This document shows positions 44,636 through 53,979 of a stretch of DNA of 64,000 bases, piece after piece. This DNA is from JAOABC01 sp041287495 (GTDB lineage Bacteria > Aquificota > Aquificia > Aquificales > Hydrogenothermaceae): the NCBI GenBank assembly GCA_041287495.1, contig JBEULE010000040.1:203743-267742 (forward strand). The letters are read 5' to 3'. The notes below the pieces were generated by a model, which was not told the DNA's origin, made no database searches, and was given only the letters and a program-made list of their open reading frames with translations. The position numbers were made by a program, and so were the translations under genes. Each line of letters opens with the position of its first letter. Position 1 is the stretch's first letter.

Positions 44636-45751
44636 ATGGATATAGAGCTTGCTTTAAAATTAGCTTCTGATAGAGAGATTTTTCCAGTTATAGACAAAAT
44701 TTTAGAAGGGGAAAGATTGTCTTTTGAAGATGGTGTAAAACTGTTCAACACTACTGATATACTAACTTTAGGTTCTCTTGCAAACTATGTTACAGAGAAG
44801 AAAAATGGTAAGTATACCTACTTTGTGATAAATCGTCAGATAAATCCTACTAATGTATGTGTTCTTGACTGTAAATTCTGTGCTTTTGCAGATATGGATA
44901 AAAACAGCCCTAAAGCTTATGAGATGAGTTATGACCAAATTTTAGAAAAGGCAAAGTATGCTGTTGAAAACGGAGCTGTTGAGGTTCATATAGTAGGAGG
45001 ACTTCATCCAGATTGGAGTTTTGAAAAGTATCTAAATATAGTTTCTATTATAAAGAAAAACTTTCCACAGCTTCACATAAAAGCATTTACAGCAGTAGAG
45101 ATAGACTACTTCTCTAAGTTATCCGGATTAAGTTATGAAGATGTTTTAATAAAGTTAAAAGAAGCTGGACTGGGAAGTCTTCCTGGAGGAGGAGCAGAGA
45201 TATTTTCTCCTTCTGTAAGAAGGATAATAGCACCTAAGAAAATTGGATATCAGAAATACTTAGAGATACATAAAATAGCCCATAGACTTGGATTACACTC
45301 AACAACCACAATGTTATACGGTCATGTAGAAAGTTATGAAGACAGAGTTGACCATATGTTAAAAATAAGAGAAACTCAAGATGAAACTGGAGGTTTTACC
45401 TGTTTTATACCACTTGCCTATCAGCCAGAGAATAACGATTTACCAGTTTATGATTATACCTCTGGAATTGATGATTTAAAAACTATTGCAGTTTCAAGAC
45501 TTTTACTTGATAACGTTCCTCACATAAAAGCATATTGGGTTATGATAGGAGAGAAGACGGCTCAAGTTGCATTAAATTTTGGTGCAGATGATATGGATGG
45601 GACAGTTATGGAAGAGAAGATAGCTCACTTTGCCGGAGCAAAATCTCCAACTCAGCAGGCTAAGGAAAGATTGATAAGTTTGATAAAAGAAGCCGGTAAA
45701 ATTCCTGTTGAAAGGGATACACTTTACAATCGTATAAGAGTTTATGAGTAA
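44636..45751 (+). CDS. mqnE: Aminofutalosine synthase (radical SAM)
   Basis: Futalosine-pathway enzyme for menaquinone, making aminodeoxyfutalosine from 3-(1-carboxyvinyloxy)benzoate with SAM. The radical-SAM cluster is CVLDCKFCAF. LPGGGAEIFSPSVRRIIAPKK and LHSTTTMLYGHVES are typical of MqnE and separate it from MqnC-type relatives. The 371-residue length fits. It implies menaquinone or menathioquinone biosynthesis by the futalosine route, as in Aquificota. It overlaps the following small membrane protein. Confidence 0.93.
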   Translation: MDIELALKLASDREIFPVIDKILEGERLSFEDGVKLFNTTDILTLGSLANYVTEKKNGKYTYFVINRQINPTNVCVLDCKFCAFADMDKNSPKAYEMSYDQILEKAKYAVENGAVEVHIVGGLHPDWSFEKYLNIVSIIKKNFPQLHIKAFTAVEIDYFSKLSGLSYEDVLIKLKEAGLGSLPGGGAEIFSPSVRRIIAPKKIGYQKYLEIHKIAHRLGLHSTTTMLYGHVESYEDRVDHMLKIRETQDETGGFTCFIPLAYQPENNDLPVYDYTSGIDDLKTIAVSRLLLDNVPHIKAYWVMIGEKTAQVALNFGADDMDGTVMEEKIAHFAGAKSPTQQAKERLISLIKEAGKIPVERDTLYNRIRVYE

Positions 45752-45968
45752 GGAATTAACAGTTAAAAATTATTTAATTGCTGTTGTTGTGTTTTTACTT
45801 TTTGTTTTTGTATCTCTGGTTGTTATAGTTGCGGTTCCTTATCTGATTTTCTTACTGCTTAAAATATTTTTGTTATCTTTGAAGTTTTCGATTATCTTTG
45901 TTTTACTTTTCTGGTTATTGATAGTTATTATTCTTTGGATTGCAAAACTTTTATCTTTAAGCAGGTAA
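45744..45968 (+). CDS. Small two-span membrane protein of unknown function
   Basis: A 74-residue protein that is almost entirely hydrophobic, with two or three membrane helices (IAVVVFLLFVFVSLVVIVAV and SIIFVLLFWLLIVIILWIA). It is not recognised. It begins 8 bp before the mqnE stop and has a plausible ribosome-binding site (aagagttt is weak). Codon use is normal. It may be a small accessory protein of quinone biosynthesis or unrelated. Confidence 0.45.
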   Translation: MSKELTVKNYLIAVVVFLLFVFVSLVVIVAVPYLIFLLLKIFLLSLKFSIIFVLLFWLLIVIILWIAKLLSLSR

Positions 45969-46240
45969 GTTTTTAGTATGTTCTGGAACTACTTCCATAA
46001 GAATGTGATAACTTTCTTTTAAAACCGGAAAATTTTTTTAGGATATAGAGAGAAAACACCAAAGACAACAACAGGTATATCCAGTAAATTCTATAAAAAT
46101 ATATAGCCAATACACCTAAAAAAAACTGCCAAAAATATACTTGCATCACTTAAAAGATGTAGATAAGCTGACTTTATATTTAAATCTTTATAGTGGTGTT
46201 CCCTATATTCGTGGTGATGGATATAAATTATCTTATATTA
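45969..46240 (-). pseudogene. Decayed cation diffusion facilitator gene
   Basis: On the minus strand a broken reading frame encodes HHHEYREHHYKDLNIKSAYLHLLSDA, which resembles the His-rich loop and next transmembrane helix of zinc/cobalt exporters (ZitB/CzcD). Frames then shift: GVLAIYFYRIYW and SLVFSLYILKKF read in another frame, and KESYHILMEVVPEH in a third, each matching the expected next CDF segment. The 5' part of the gene is missing; upstream DNA to 46480 holds no recognisable continuation. The decay (several frameshifts and stops) explains the absence of any ORF here. Confidence 0.7.
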
Positions 46241-46480
46241 ATTTTACACCTATAAAATTAGTATGTTTTTTTTAATATAATAAACATTATATTGCAATAA
46301 TAATTTTGAATGGAAGTTTTTGATAATCTGAAACTGCTGTAGGCTTTTTAAGACGGTTTTTAATTCTGAAATAAAGAGGATATTTCTATAACTAAGCCCT
46401 ACCTTTTTAGGTCATTATGAAAGTTTTATAGATTTAGATATACACTAAACTTCTGCAAGTATCAATAGGTTCATATTAAA
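46241..46480. other. Gene-free AT-rich spacer
   Basis: About 240 bp downstream of lipA hold no open frame, tRNA or convincing hairpin. A 12-bp palindrome (ACCT, loop, AGGT) near 46400-46411 is too small to interpret. It may be remains of the same decayed gene or an old insertion site. Confidence 0.5.
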
Positions 46481-47320
46481 TCAGTGATTAGTCTCAAATA
46501 CTTCTCCGGCGTAATAGGAGCTTCTCACAAGTTTACCGGAAAATACTTTCTTAAAACCAACTTTTATAGCTTCTTCTCTGAGCATGTTAAACTCTTCATC
46601 TGAATAGTATTTCTCAACAGGAAGATGTTTTTTTGAAGGTTGTAAATACTGTCCTATTGTAATAATATCTACATCTGCTTCTTTTAAATCTTTAAAAAGT
46701 TCAAGGATATCATCGAAAGTTTCTCCCAATCCTACCATCAATCCTGATTTTGTTTTTATACTATTATCTATGCTTTTTATACTTCTAAGTAGATTTATAG
46801 ACCTTTCGTAGTTACCTTGAGGTCTTACTTTTTTGTAGAGAGGTTTTACAGTTTCTATGTTGTGGTTTATAACATCAGGTTTTGATTGGATAACAGTATT
46901 TAAAGCTTTTTCGTTTCCTTTAAAATCTGGGATTAAAAGTTCAATCTTTATATCATCTGAAAGTTCTCTTATTCTATAAACCACTTCTGCAAAATGTGAA
47001 GCTCCACCATCTTCAAGGTCATCTCTATCTACAGATGTTATAACTACGTATTTAAGTCCAAGAGTTTTAACAGCTTTTGCAATTTTCACAGGTTCTTCCT
47101 TGTCTAAAGGTAAAGGTTTTCCATGGGATACATTACAGTATGGACAGTTTCTTGTACATATATCTCCCATTATCATAAAGGTAGCTGTTTTTTTAGAGAA
47201 ACATTCTCCTATGTTTGGACAGTTTGCCTCTTCACAGACAGTATGTAAATCCAGTCTGCGAAGAAGCTTTTTAATTTGAAATACTTCCGGTAGTAAAGGA
47301 GATATAACCTTAGGTTTCAT
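46481..47320 (-). CDS. lipA: Lipoyl synthase
   Basis: Radical-SAM enzyme inserting two sulfurs into protein-bound octanoyl chains. It has both cluster sets: CEEANCPNIGEC (auxiliary) and CTRNCPYCN (radical SAM), plus the C-terminal serine segment KLVRSSYYAGE typical of the family. The 279-residue length is normal. It overlaps glyA by 11 bp. Lipoate is used by glycine cleavage H protein, which shares one-carbon chemistry with GlyA. Confidence 0.96.
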   Translation of the reverse strand: MKPKVISPLLPEVFQIKKLLRRLDLHTVCEEANCPNIGECFSKKTATFMIMGDICTRNCPYCNVSHGKPLPLDKEEPVKIAKAVKTLGLKYVVITSVDRDDLEDGGASHFAEVVYRIRELSDDIKIELLIPDFKGNEKALNTVIQSKPDVINHNIETVKPLYKKVRPQGNYERSINLLRSIKSIDNSIKTKSGLMVGLGETFDDILELFKDLKEADVDIITIGQYLQPSKKHLPVEKYYSDEEFNMLREEAIKVGFKKVFSGKLVRSSYYAGEVFETNH

Positions 47321-48578
47321 AACCGTAATCTTTGAACCAGTCCGGATAGAGAGGGTACTTACTGCAAAGTGATAGTACGTCCTCTTTTACTTCTTGGATA
47401 ACTTTATCATTATCTATGTTTTTCAACACTTTAACTATATTCTTAGCTATTCTTCTCATATCGTTTTCTTTCATTCCTCTTGTTGTTAAAGCTGCTGTTC
47501 CAAGTCTTATTCCAGAGGTAACGGTAGGTTTTTCCGGGTCAAAAGGTATAGCATTTTTGTTAACTGTTATATTTGCCTTTCCGAGGGCTTCTTCTGCTAT
47601 ATTTCCTTTCACATTTAAAGGTCTTAAATCAACAAGCATAAGATGGGAATCTGTTCCTCCGGAAACTATCCTTAAACCTTCTGCTTTTAACTCTTCTGCC
47701 AAAGCCTGTGCATTTTTTACAACCTGTCTTGCATACTCTTTAAACTCTTCTGAAAGAGCTTCTTTAAAGGCAACTGCTTTTGCTGCTATCACATGCATAA
47801 GTGGACCACCTTGAAGTCTTGGGAAAACCCATTTATCTATATCTTTTGCAAATTCTTCTTTACAGAGTATAAATCCTCCTCTCGGGCCTCTTAAAGTTTT
47901 ATGGGTTGTAGATGTTACAAAGTGAGCATAAGGGACTGGATTTGGATAAACTTCTCCGGCTATCAATCCGGAATAGTGAGCCATATCAACCATTAGTAGA
48001 GCTCCAACTTCATCTGCTATCTCTCTGAATTTTGCAAAGTCTATAACTCTTGAGTAAGCTGAAGCCCCGGCAACTATTAACTTTGGTTTATACTCTTTTG
48101 CAAGTCTGTAAACTTCATCGTAGTCTATAAGTTCTGTTTTTGGGTCTAAACCGTATTGTACTGAGTTAAACACAACTCCAGATATATTTACCTTTGCACC
48201 GTGGGTAAGGTGTCCCCCATGGTCTAATCTCATACCCATTATAGTGTCACCTGGTTGAAGCTGGGAGAAAAATACAGCTTGATTAGCTTGAGATCCGGAG
48301 TGAGGCTGAACATTGGCATGATCTGCACCGTAAATTTTTTTAAGTCTTTCAATAGCCAAATCTTCAACTATATCTACGTATTCACAGCCACCATAGTATC
48401 TCTTATGAGGCAAGCCTTCTGCATACTTATTCGTTAGAACACTTCCCTGAGCTTCCATCACAGCTTGAGATGTGTAGTTTTCAGAAGCAATCATCTCAAG
48501 ATGCTCTTCCTGTCTTTTAAACTCCTTTGTAAAAGCTTGATAAACTTCCGGATCAGTTTGTTTTAAATGCTCTAACAT
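47310..48578 (-). CDS. glyA: Serine hydroxymethyltransferase
   Basis: PLP enzyme that interconverts serine and glycine with tetrahydrofolate. The PLP lysine is in VTSTTHKTLRGPRGG, and MLEHLKQTDPEV, ASENYTSQAVMEAQGS, PHSGSQANQAVF and MVDMAHYSGL are family segments. The frame is open to 48602, but ATG at 48578 follows AAAGGAGG and gives 422 residues, the usual length. Ends inside lipA. It sits in the run rpiB-glyA-lipA. Confidence 0.97.
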   Translation of the reverse strand: MLEHLKQTDPEVYQAFTKEFKRQEEHLEMIASENYTSQAVMEAQGSVLTNKYAEGLPHKRYYGGCEYVDIVEDLAIERLKKIYGADHANVQPHSGSQANQAVFFSQLQPGDTIMGMRLDHGGHLTHGAKVNISGVVFNSVQYGLDPKTELIDYDEVYRLAKEYKPKLIVAGASAYSRVIDFAKFREIADEVGALLMVDMAHYSGLIAGEVYPNPVPYAHFVTSTTHKTLRGPRGGFILCKEEFAKDIDKWVFPRLQGGPLMHVIAAKAVAFKEALSEEFKEYARQVVKNAQALAEELKAEGLRIVSGGTDSHLMLVDLRPLNVKGNIAEEALGKANITVNKNAIPFDPEKPTVTSGIRLGTAALTTRGMKENDMRRIAKNIVKVLKNIDNDKVIQEVKEDVLSLCSKYPLYPDWFKDYGYET

Positions 48579-48588
48579 ATTTCCTCCT

Positions 48589-49038
48589 TTAAATTTTTCC
48601 AAGTTCTATATCATGGATTAGTTTAACTCTTCTCTCATGTCTTCCACCTTCAAACTCCGTTTCAAGGAAAACATCAATAATAGCAAGAGCATGGTCTAAC
48701 CCTATTACCCTCTGTCCTAAAGCCAAAACATTCGCATCGTTATGAGATCTTGCCATTCTTGCCATAAATTCATTGGTACATAAAGCAGCTCTTACACCTT
48801 GTACTTTGTTTGCTGCAATAGATATTCCTATACCTGTTCCACAAATTATAATTCCTCTGTCTACTTCTTGATTAGCAACTGATTTTGCCACTTTTTCACC
48901 GAAGTATGGATAATCAACAGGCTCCGGGGAGTAGGTTCCCTTATCGATAACTTCAAAATGCTTTTTACTTTTCAGATACTCTTTAATCTTTTCCTTATAA
49001 AAGAAACCTCCATGGTCACTGCCTATAGCAATTTTCAC
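48589..49038 (-). CDS. rpiB: Ribose-5-phosphate isomerase B
   Basis: Pentose-phosphate isomerase of the RpiB/LacAB family. It begins KIAIGSDHGGFFYKEKIKEYL, includes GIIICGTGIGISIAANK with the catalytic Cys, and HNDANVLALGQR. The 149-residue length is normal. The start is GTG at 49038 after GAGGTAGAGAGA. The glyA ribosome-binding site lies inside its last codons. Confidence 0.95.
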   Translation of the reverse strand: MKIAIGSDHGGFFYKEKIKEYLKSKKHFEVIDKGTYSPEPVDYPYFGEKVAKSVANQEVDRGIIICGTGIGISIAANKVQGVRAALCTNEFMARMARSHNDANVLALGQRVIGLDHALAIIDVFLETEFEGGRHERRVKLIHDIELGKI

Positions 49039-49106
49039 TCTCTCTACCTCTTGAATGAATTTTAGTTTTTTTATTTTATCACATAGTTATTTTTGATAGA
49101 ATATAG

Positions 49107-49112
49107 TATAAT
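49107..49112 (+). promoter_or_regulatory. Candidate -10 element upstream of the L,D-transpeptidase
   Basis: A perfect TATAAT lies 18 nt before the ATG at 49131. No clear -35 is seen at 16-18 nt upstream, so the promoter is uncertain. Confidence 0.35.
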
Positions 49113-49130
49113 CACATTGTAGGAGTAGTA

Positions 49131-50453
49131 ATGTTTAGGATACCATTAATTTTTATATTTACGGTAATAATTTCGGCATACTCATCAGAAATAATTAAAT
49201 TTGAAGAAGACCCTTTAGAGATAGCTATAAAAGAGGTATCTGCTAAAAAATTTCAAACTGATATTTTAATGGCTGTAAAGTCCTATAATGAAGGGCTTTT
49301 TTCAAAAACAGTTGATATATCTACAAATTTATTAAAAAATCAAAACTTATCCAACAAAGATAAACAGTTAGTCTATCTAATCCTTGCAAGTAGCTTTTAT
49401 AAATCCAAAGATGAAGAGAGTATGATTGGACTGATTAAATCTGTGGATCCTAAAAGTTTTCCGGATAAGTATATCTTATACAGAGTGTTTCAACTTGCAT
49501 CTTTACTTTTTACCGAAAGAAAGAATACGGATGGTATAAATGCTGTTCTTGACAAGATTTTTATAAATAAAAATAAAATTAAAGGTTTGGATTTTTTGTT
49601 TGACGAAATAGAGAAAAGTGAGATGTTTAATATTTATCCAAAAGAAAATAAAGTTATAAATTATAAAGGTGTAGAATTTAAACTAAACAAAAATATCTTC
49701 TATTTTGACCCTTCTAAAAGAGTTTTTGGAGATATCTATATATATGTTGTAAAAAATGACACAACCTTACTTGAACTATCAAAAAAGTTTGACTTTGGTT
49801 ACTATGAACTTAAAAATGCAAATCCCCTGATAGACCCCTTTGATGTAAGGAAAAATCAGATAGTGATTCTACCATACAGAAGGATATTTCCTTACGAAAA
49901 GTTTGATTATAACAATATATACATAAATCTTGTAGAGAAGAGACTTTACTATCCTGTTATAATTGATGGAAAGAGTTATGTTATCACATTTCCAATAGGA
50001 ATAGGAACAGATGATGCACAATCACCGATAGGTGAGTTTAATATTTCTGAAAAGAGAAAAGACCCAGCATGGTATCCTCCAGAGAGTATAAGAAAAGAAC
50101 AGCCAGATTTACCAAAAGTATTTCCGCCGGGACCTGATAACCCACTTGGAACAAGAGCTATGAGATTGGGAAATACATCTTTTCTTATGCATGGAACAAA
50201 CAAAGAATATGGGATAGGTATGAAGGTTAGTCATGGTTGTATAAGGATGTATAATGAAGATGTTGAAAAGCTGTTTGAAGTAGTAGATGTAGGGACAAAG
50301 GTTATAAGTAGTGAGATTTTTATAAAGAAAGCTGGGAATGAAATAGAGATTTTTGATGAGTCTGGATATAAATTTTTAAAAATCTCTAACATATTTGATG
50401 CTATCTATAAAACTGATATGTTTGGAAAAAGCTTTGCAGTAAAAACATTTTAG
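49131..50453 (+). CDS. L,D-transpeptidase with LysM-like domain
   Basis: Exported peptidoglycan-modifying enzyme of the YkuD family. A signal peptide (RIPLIFIFTVIISAYSSE) precedes about 180 residues of helical region, then a LysM-like motif (YVVKNDTTLLELSKKFDFGYYELKNANP, residues about 203-250). The YkuD catalytic domain has LMHGTNKEYGIGM and the active-site SHGCIRM, in which Cys370 is the nucleophile. It cross-links or anchors proteins to the wall. RBS AGGAG precedes ATG. bioA follows 9 nt later. Confidence 0.9.
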   Translation: MFRIPLIFIFTVIISAYSSEIIKFEEDPLEIAIKEVSAKKFQTDILMAVKSYNEGLFSKTVDISTNLLKNQNLSNKDKQLVYLILASSFYKSKDEESMIGLIKSVDPKSFPDKYILYRVFQLASLLFTERKNTDGINAVLDKIFINKNKIKGLDFLFDEIEKSEMFNIYPKENKVINYKGVEFKLNKNIFYFDPSKRVFGDIYIYVVKNDTTLLELSKKFDFGYYELKNANPLIDPFDVRKNQIVILPYRRIFPYEKFDYNNIYINLVEKRLYYPVIIDGKSYVITFPIGIGTDDAQSPIGEFNISEKRKDPAWYPPESIRKEQPDLPKVFPPGPDNPLGTRAMRLGNTSFLMHGTNKEYGIGMKVSHGCIRMYNEDVEKLFEVVDVGTKVISSEIFIKKAGNEIEIFDESGYKFLKISNIFDAIYKTDMFGKSFAVKTF

Positions 50454-50462
50454 GAGGTAAAC

Positions 50463-51827
50463 TTGGATAAAAATAAAATCGTTGAGTGGGATAAAGAGTA
50501 TTTTTGGCATCCTTTCACTCAGATGAAAGTTTATAGAGAAGAAGATAATGTTATAGTTGAGAGGGGAGAAGGTAATTATATTATTGATATTTATGGGAAT
50601 AAATATCTTGATGGTGTTGCTTCTCTATGGTGTAATGTCCATGGACATAACCATCCAAAATTAAATCAAGCTATATGTGATCAAGTAAGTAAGATAGCCC
50701 ACTTTACAACCTTGGGAGCATCTAATGTGCCGGCTGTATTGCTTGCAAAAAAGCTTGTAGATATTACTCCATCTTCCTTAAAGAAGGTTTTTTACAGTGA
50801 AGATGGTTCTGAAGCTATGGAGATAGCTATAAAGATAGCCTATCATTACTGGCATAATAAAGGACATAAAGAGAAAAATAAATTTATCACCTTAAGTGAA
50901 GCTTACCATGGAGATACAATAGGAAGTGTCAGTGTAGGAGGAATAAATATATTCCATGATAAATATAAACCATTACTTTTTGATGTTTATAAACTTCCAT
51001 CTCCTTACCTAAGAGCTGTAGAGATTGCTGGAAGAGAAAAAGCTTTAGAGAGAGAAACAACAAAAAAACTTATAGAAGAGGTTGAAGAGTTTGTTTTTCA
51101 ACACCACCAAACAGTAGCTGGATTTGTCCTTGAAGCTGGAGTCCAAGGAGCAGCTGGAATCTTGCCTTTTCCAGAAGGATATCTAAAAGAGATAGAGAGA
51201 ATATGTAGAGAGTATAACATTTTGATGATAGTAGATGAGGTTGCAACAGGTTTTGGAAGAACTGGAGAGATGTTTGCATCTATAAAGGAAGGTGTAAATC
51301 CGGATATTATGGCTATGGGTAAAGGTATAACCGGAGGTTATCTGCCACTGGCTGCTACATTAACAACTGATGAGATATTCAATATATTTTTGGGAGAGTT
51401 TGGAGAAGCAAAACATTTTTACCATGGACATACATACACTGGAAACCCAATAGCTTGTAATGTAGCCCTTGCAAACATTGATATATTCGAGGAAGAAAAA
51501 ACCTTAAATAGGGTTAAAGAGAGAATAAAACAGTTGTCAGATAGATTAAAAGAGTTTTGGGATTTAAAACATGTAGGTGATGTTCGTCAGTATGGACTTA
51601 TGGCAGGTGTTGAACTTGTAAAAGATAAAAAAACAATGGAGCCATTTGATTATGGACTTAGAACAGGATTTAAGATAGCAAGAAAGATGTTAAAGAGAGG
51701 TATATGGGTAAGACCTCTTGGAGATGTTATGGTTATAATGCCACCTTTATCTATTACAGAAGAAGAACTTGATTACTTCCTAGATAGTCTAAAAGACAGT
51801 ATCAGAGAGTTAGAGACAGAAGGTTAG
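50463..51827 (+). CDS. bioA: Adenosylmethionine-8-amino-7-oxononanoate aminotransferase
   Basis: Biotin-pathway PLP aminotransferase that uses SAM as amino donor. FWHPFTQMKVYREED at the start and SLWCNVHGHNHPKLN are characteristic of BioA; IVDEVATGFGRTGEMFA holds the PLP-interacting Asp, and the catalytic lysine is in AMGKGITGGY. The 454-residue length is normal. TTG start at 50463 follows AGGAGG. It converges with pabB with a 26-bp overlap. Other bio genes are not in the window. Confidence 0.94.
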   Translation: MDKNKIVEWDKEYFWHPFTQMKVYREEDNVIVERGEGNYIIDIYGNKYLDGVASLWCNVHGHNHPKLNQAICDQVSKIAHFTTLGASNVPAVLLAKKLVDITPSSLKKVFYSEDGSEAMEIAIKIAYHYWHNKGHKEKNKFITLSEAYHGDTIGSVSVGGINIFHDKYKPLLFDVYKLPSPYLRAVEIAGREKALERETTKKLIEEVEEFVFQHHQTVAGFVLEAGVQGAAGILPFPEGYLKEIERICREYNILMIVDEVATGFGRTGEMFASIKEGVNPDIMAMGKGITGGYLPLAATLTTDEIFNIFLGEFGEAKHFYHGHTYTGNPIACNVALANIDIFEEEKTLNRVKERIKQLSDRLKEFWDLKHVGDVRQYGLMAGVELVKDKKTMEPFDYGLRTGFKIARKMLKRGIWVRPLGDVMVIMPPLSITEEELDYFLDSLKDSIRELETEG

Positions 51828-52938
51828 CCTTTGCCTTTAGGATAGTCTCTTCATATTCTTTTAAAGGGTCAGAGTCCCAGATGATACCTGACCCTACATA
51901 TATATAGCATCTTTGATTTTTAAAAATCATCTGTCTTATAGCTACACTCATAGTAAAATCTTTGTCAGGTTTTATCAGAACAGTTGAACCACAGTATATG
52001 GACCTTCTACTGTCTTCAAGCTCCTCTATAATCTCCACAGCCCTCTTTTTAGGTGCTCCGGTTACAGAACCAGGTGGAAAAGTAGATTTTAATATCTCAG
52101 TAAAAGTGATATCTTCCCTAATTTTACCACTTACAGTTGAACTTAATTGATAAACTGTTTTATATTCTTCCACTTCAAAAAGCTTTTCTACCTTTACATC
52201 TCTACAAATTCTTCCTAAATCATTCCTCATAAGGTCTGTTATCATAAGATTTTCTGCTCTCTCTTTCTCACTTTCTAAAAGTTCTACTTTGTAATCTTTC
52301 TCTTTACTACATGTTCCTTTAATAGGTTTTGTTGTTAATTTATTTTTCTCTTTTTTTAGAAATAGTTCCATAGAGCCAGAAATAAGTCTAAAATCTTTAT
52401 CCCTTATATACATCATATAATCTGTAGGTTGTAGTTTAGATAGCTTAAAAAATATAGATAGCGGATTAAATATACCCTCTATATCTATTCTGTGTGATAG
52501 ATTTATCTGGTATATATCTCCAGATTCTATATATTCCTTGGCTTTTTTCACCTTTAGTATAAAATCATCTTTTGAAGTTAAAAGGGAATACCTTTTAATC
52601 TTTGTAAAGTTTTCAATCTCATCTAAAGAGATATTTCTATAATTCTTATAAAAGTTTAGATATACTAATGGAAAATTTCCAGGACTATTCTTTGGATACT
52701 TCACTATTCTTGGCAGAGTGTAATCCTTAAAATCATAGGATATATACCCAACTGTAAAGAGATTATTACTGTTTATAATTTCCTCTATAAACTTTAAAGG
52801 TTTTGAAGTTTTAATCTTTCTTTTACCAATAAAAAGCGTGTTTTGAAAGTATCTTATAGTAATAACGGGATTTTCAAATAAAAAGTATCCTTTTTTGCTA
52901 AGCCAACCGTTATCTGTATGGGAGTATAAAATAACCAT
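51802..52938 (-). CDS. pabB: Aminodeoxychorismate synthase component I
   Basis: Converts chorismate with ammonia to aminodeoxychorismate for folate. The chorismate-binding core has IYQINLSHRID, the ENLMITDLMRNDLGRIC and SVTGAPKKRAVEIIEEL (variant of SVTGAPK) typical of PabB, plus GSGIIWDSDPLKEYEET at the C-terminus. The 378-residue length suggests a shortened N-terminal domain compared with TrpE. Chorismate synthase lies in the same run (aroC). Confidence 0.9.
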   Translation of the reverse strand: MVILYSHTDNGWLSKKGYFLFENPVITIRYFQNTLFIGKRKIKTSKPLKFIEEIINSNNLFTVGYISYDFKDYTLPRIVKYPKNSPGNFPLVYLNFYKNYRNISLDEIENFTKIKRYSLLTSKDDFILKVKKAKEYIESGDIYQINLSHRIDIEGIFNPLSIFFKLSKLQPTDYMMYIRDKDFRLISGSMELFLKKEKNKLTTKPIKGTCSKEKDYKVELLESEKERAENLMITDLMRNDLGRICRDVKVEKLFEVEEYKTVYQLSSTVSGKIREDITFTEILKSTFPPGSVTGAPKKRAVEIIEELEDSRRSIYCGSTVLIKPDKDFTMSVAIRQMIFKNQRCYIYVGSGIIWDSDPLKEYEETILKAKANLLSLTL

Positions 52939-52941
52939 AAA

Positions 52942-53979
52942 TCAATTATAAACAAACTTAACTTTAAATAGTATACCAAAGAAGCTAAATACATCCTTTG
53001 CAACAGCTATCCTTGGTATTCTGTGAAGATTTATCCAATGTTTAACTAAACCTTTATCTGTTGTAAATCCGGATTTAAACAATTTAGAAGTTATATTTAC
53101 TAAAGTATCATCGTAATGTCCAAATGGATATGCAAAGTGATAAATCTTCTTACCTAATATATCCTCTAAATCTTTTTTTGAAGATGTAAGTTCCTCTACC
53201 ACTCTTTTTTCTCTTTCTTCTTCCGTTTCAAACTCTAATAGAGAATCAAATTTTGTGTAAATTTTTTCTTTTAACTTCTCCTTCCAATTTCTTTGATTAA
53301 AAAAGTTTCTATCTATAGAGTTTATATAATCTTTAACTTCTCTTTTTAAAAATCCTCTCTTTACAGCTAAGTTATTTCTTGATGGAAAGATAGGATATCC
53401 TAATTTTGGTTCTTCCTCGTAAGCATAGATAAAGCTCCAATGTCCATTTTTACCATCAAAAAAGTCTTCTACTTTATCTTCATAAAACACTTTTGCATGG
53501 ACAGAACCGTGTCCTCCTATCTCAAATATATCAGTTATCTTTCTAAGTTCAGTAGCAGATAAGAAATCTTCACTTCTACCGGATTTTAAAAATTTAAGGT
53601 TGGCTTCTGCCATTGTAGGTGTTCTGTGAAGCTCTTTAAATGACACTTTACCATTCCAATAGTCTTCCAATGTCGGGCGGATTATATCCTCTTTCAAAAT
53701 TCTGGAAGATATAGGAAAGATTGTAGCTTTGACTTTGTGTTTTTTAAGAATAGGATAAGCATACACAAAATTACTTAGATAACCATCATCAAAGGTTATT
53801 GCAACAGAAGGTTTATCAGGCTTTTTACCAGAATCTATATACTCAACAACATCATCAAGAGTTATTATTCTATATCTACTTTTTAGATATCTTATCTCAA
53901 AATCAAAAGTCCTATAATAAACATCAAAACCCCAACTTTTTAAAATCTGATGGTAGTAGATTACAAAAATATCAGCCAC
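52942..53979 (-). CDS. Polysaccharide deacetylase family protein
   Basis: NodB-homology deacetylase. The motif 1 segment VAITFDDGYLSNF is intact and a later HFAYPFGHYDDTLV corresponds to the family's motif region. There is no signal peptide, so it probably acts on cytoplasmic or membrane-linked glycan intermediates, or the start is different. It overlaps the glycosyltransferase gene (GTG start inside its end), suggesting joint function in an envelope polysaccharide. The target is unknown. Confidence 0.85.
   Translation of the reverse strand: MADIFVIYYHQILKSWGFDVYYRTFDFEIRYLKSRYRIITLDDVVEYIDSGKKPDKPSVAITFDDGYLSNFVYAYPILKKHKVKATIFPISSRILKEDIIRPTLEDYWNGKVSFKELHRTPTMAEANLKFLKSGRSEDFLSATELRKITDIFEIGGHGSVHAKVFYEDKVEDFFDGKNGHWSFIYAYEEEPKLGYPIFPSRNNLAVKRGFLKREVKDYINSIDRNFFNQRNWKEKLKEKIYTKFDSLLEFETEEEREKRVVEELTSSKKDLEDILGKKIYHFAYPFGHYDDTLVNITSKLFKSGFTTDKGLVKHWINLHRIPRIAVAKDVFSFFGILFKVKFVYN

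Noticed and set aside
46395..46415. Palindrome ACCTTTTTAGGT as a regulatory site
   Set aside because: It is short and AT-rich, and palindromes of this size are expected by chance.
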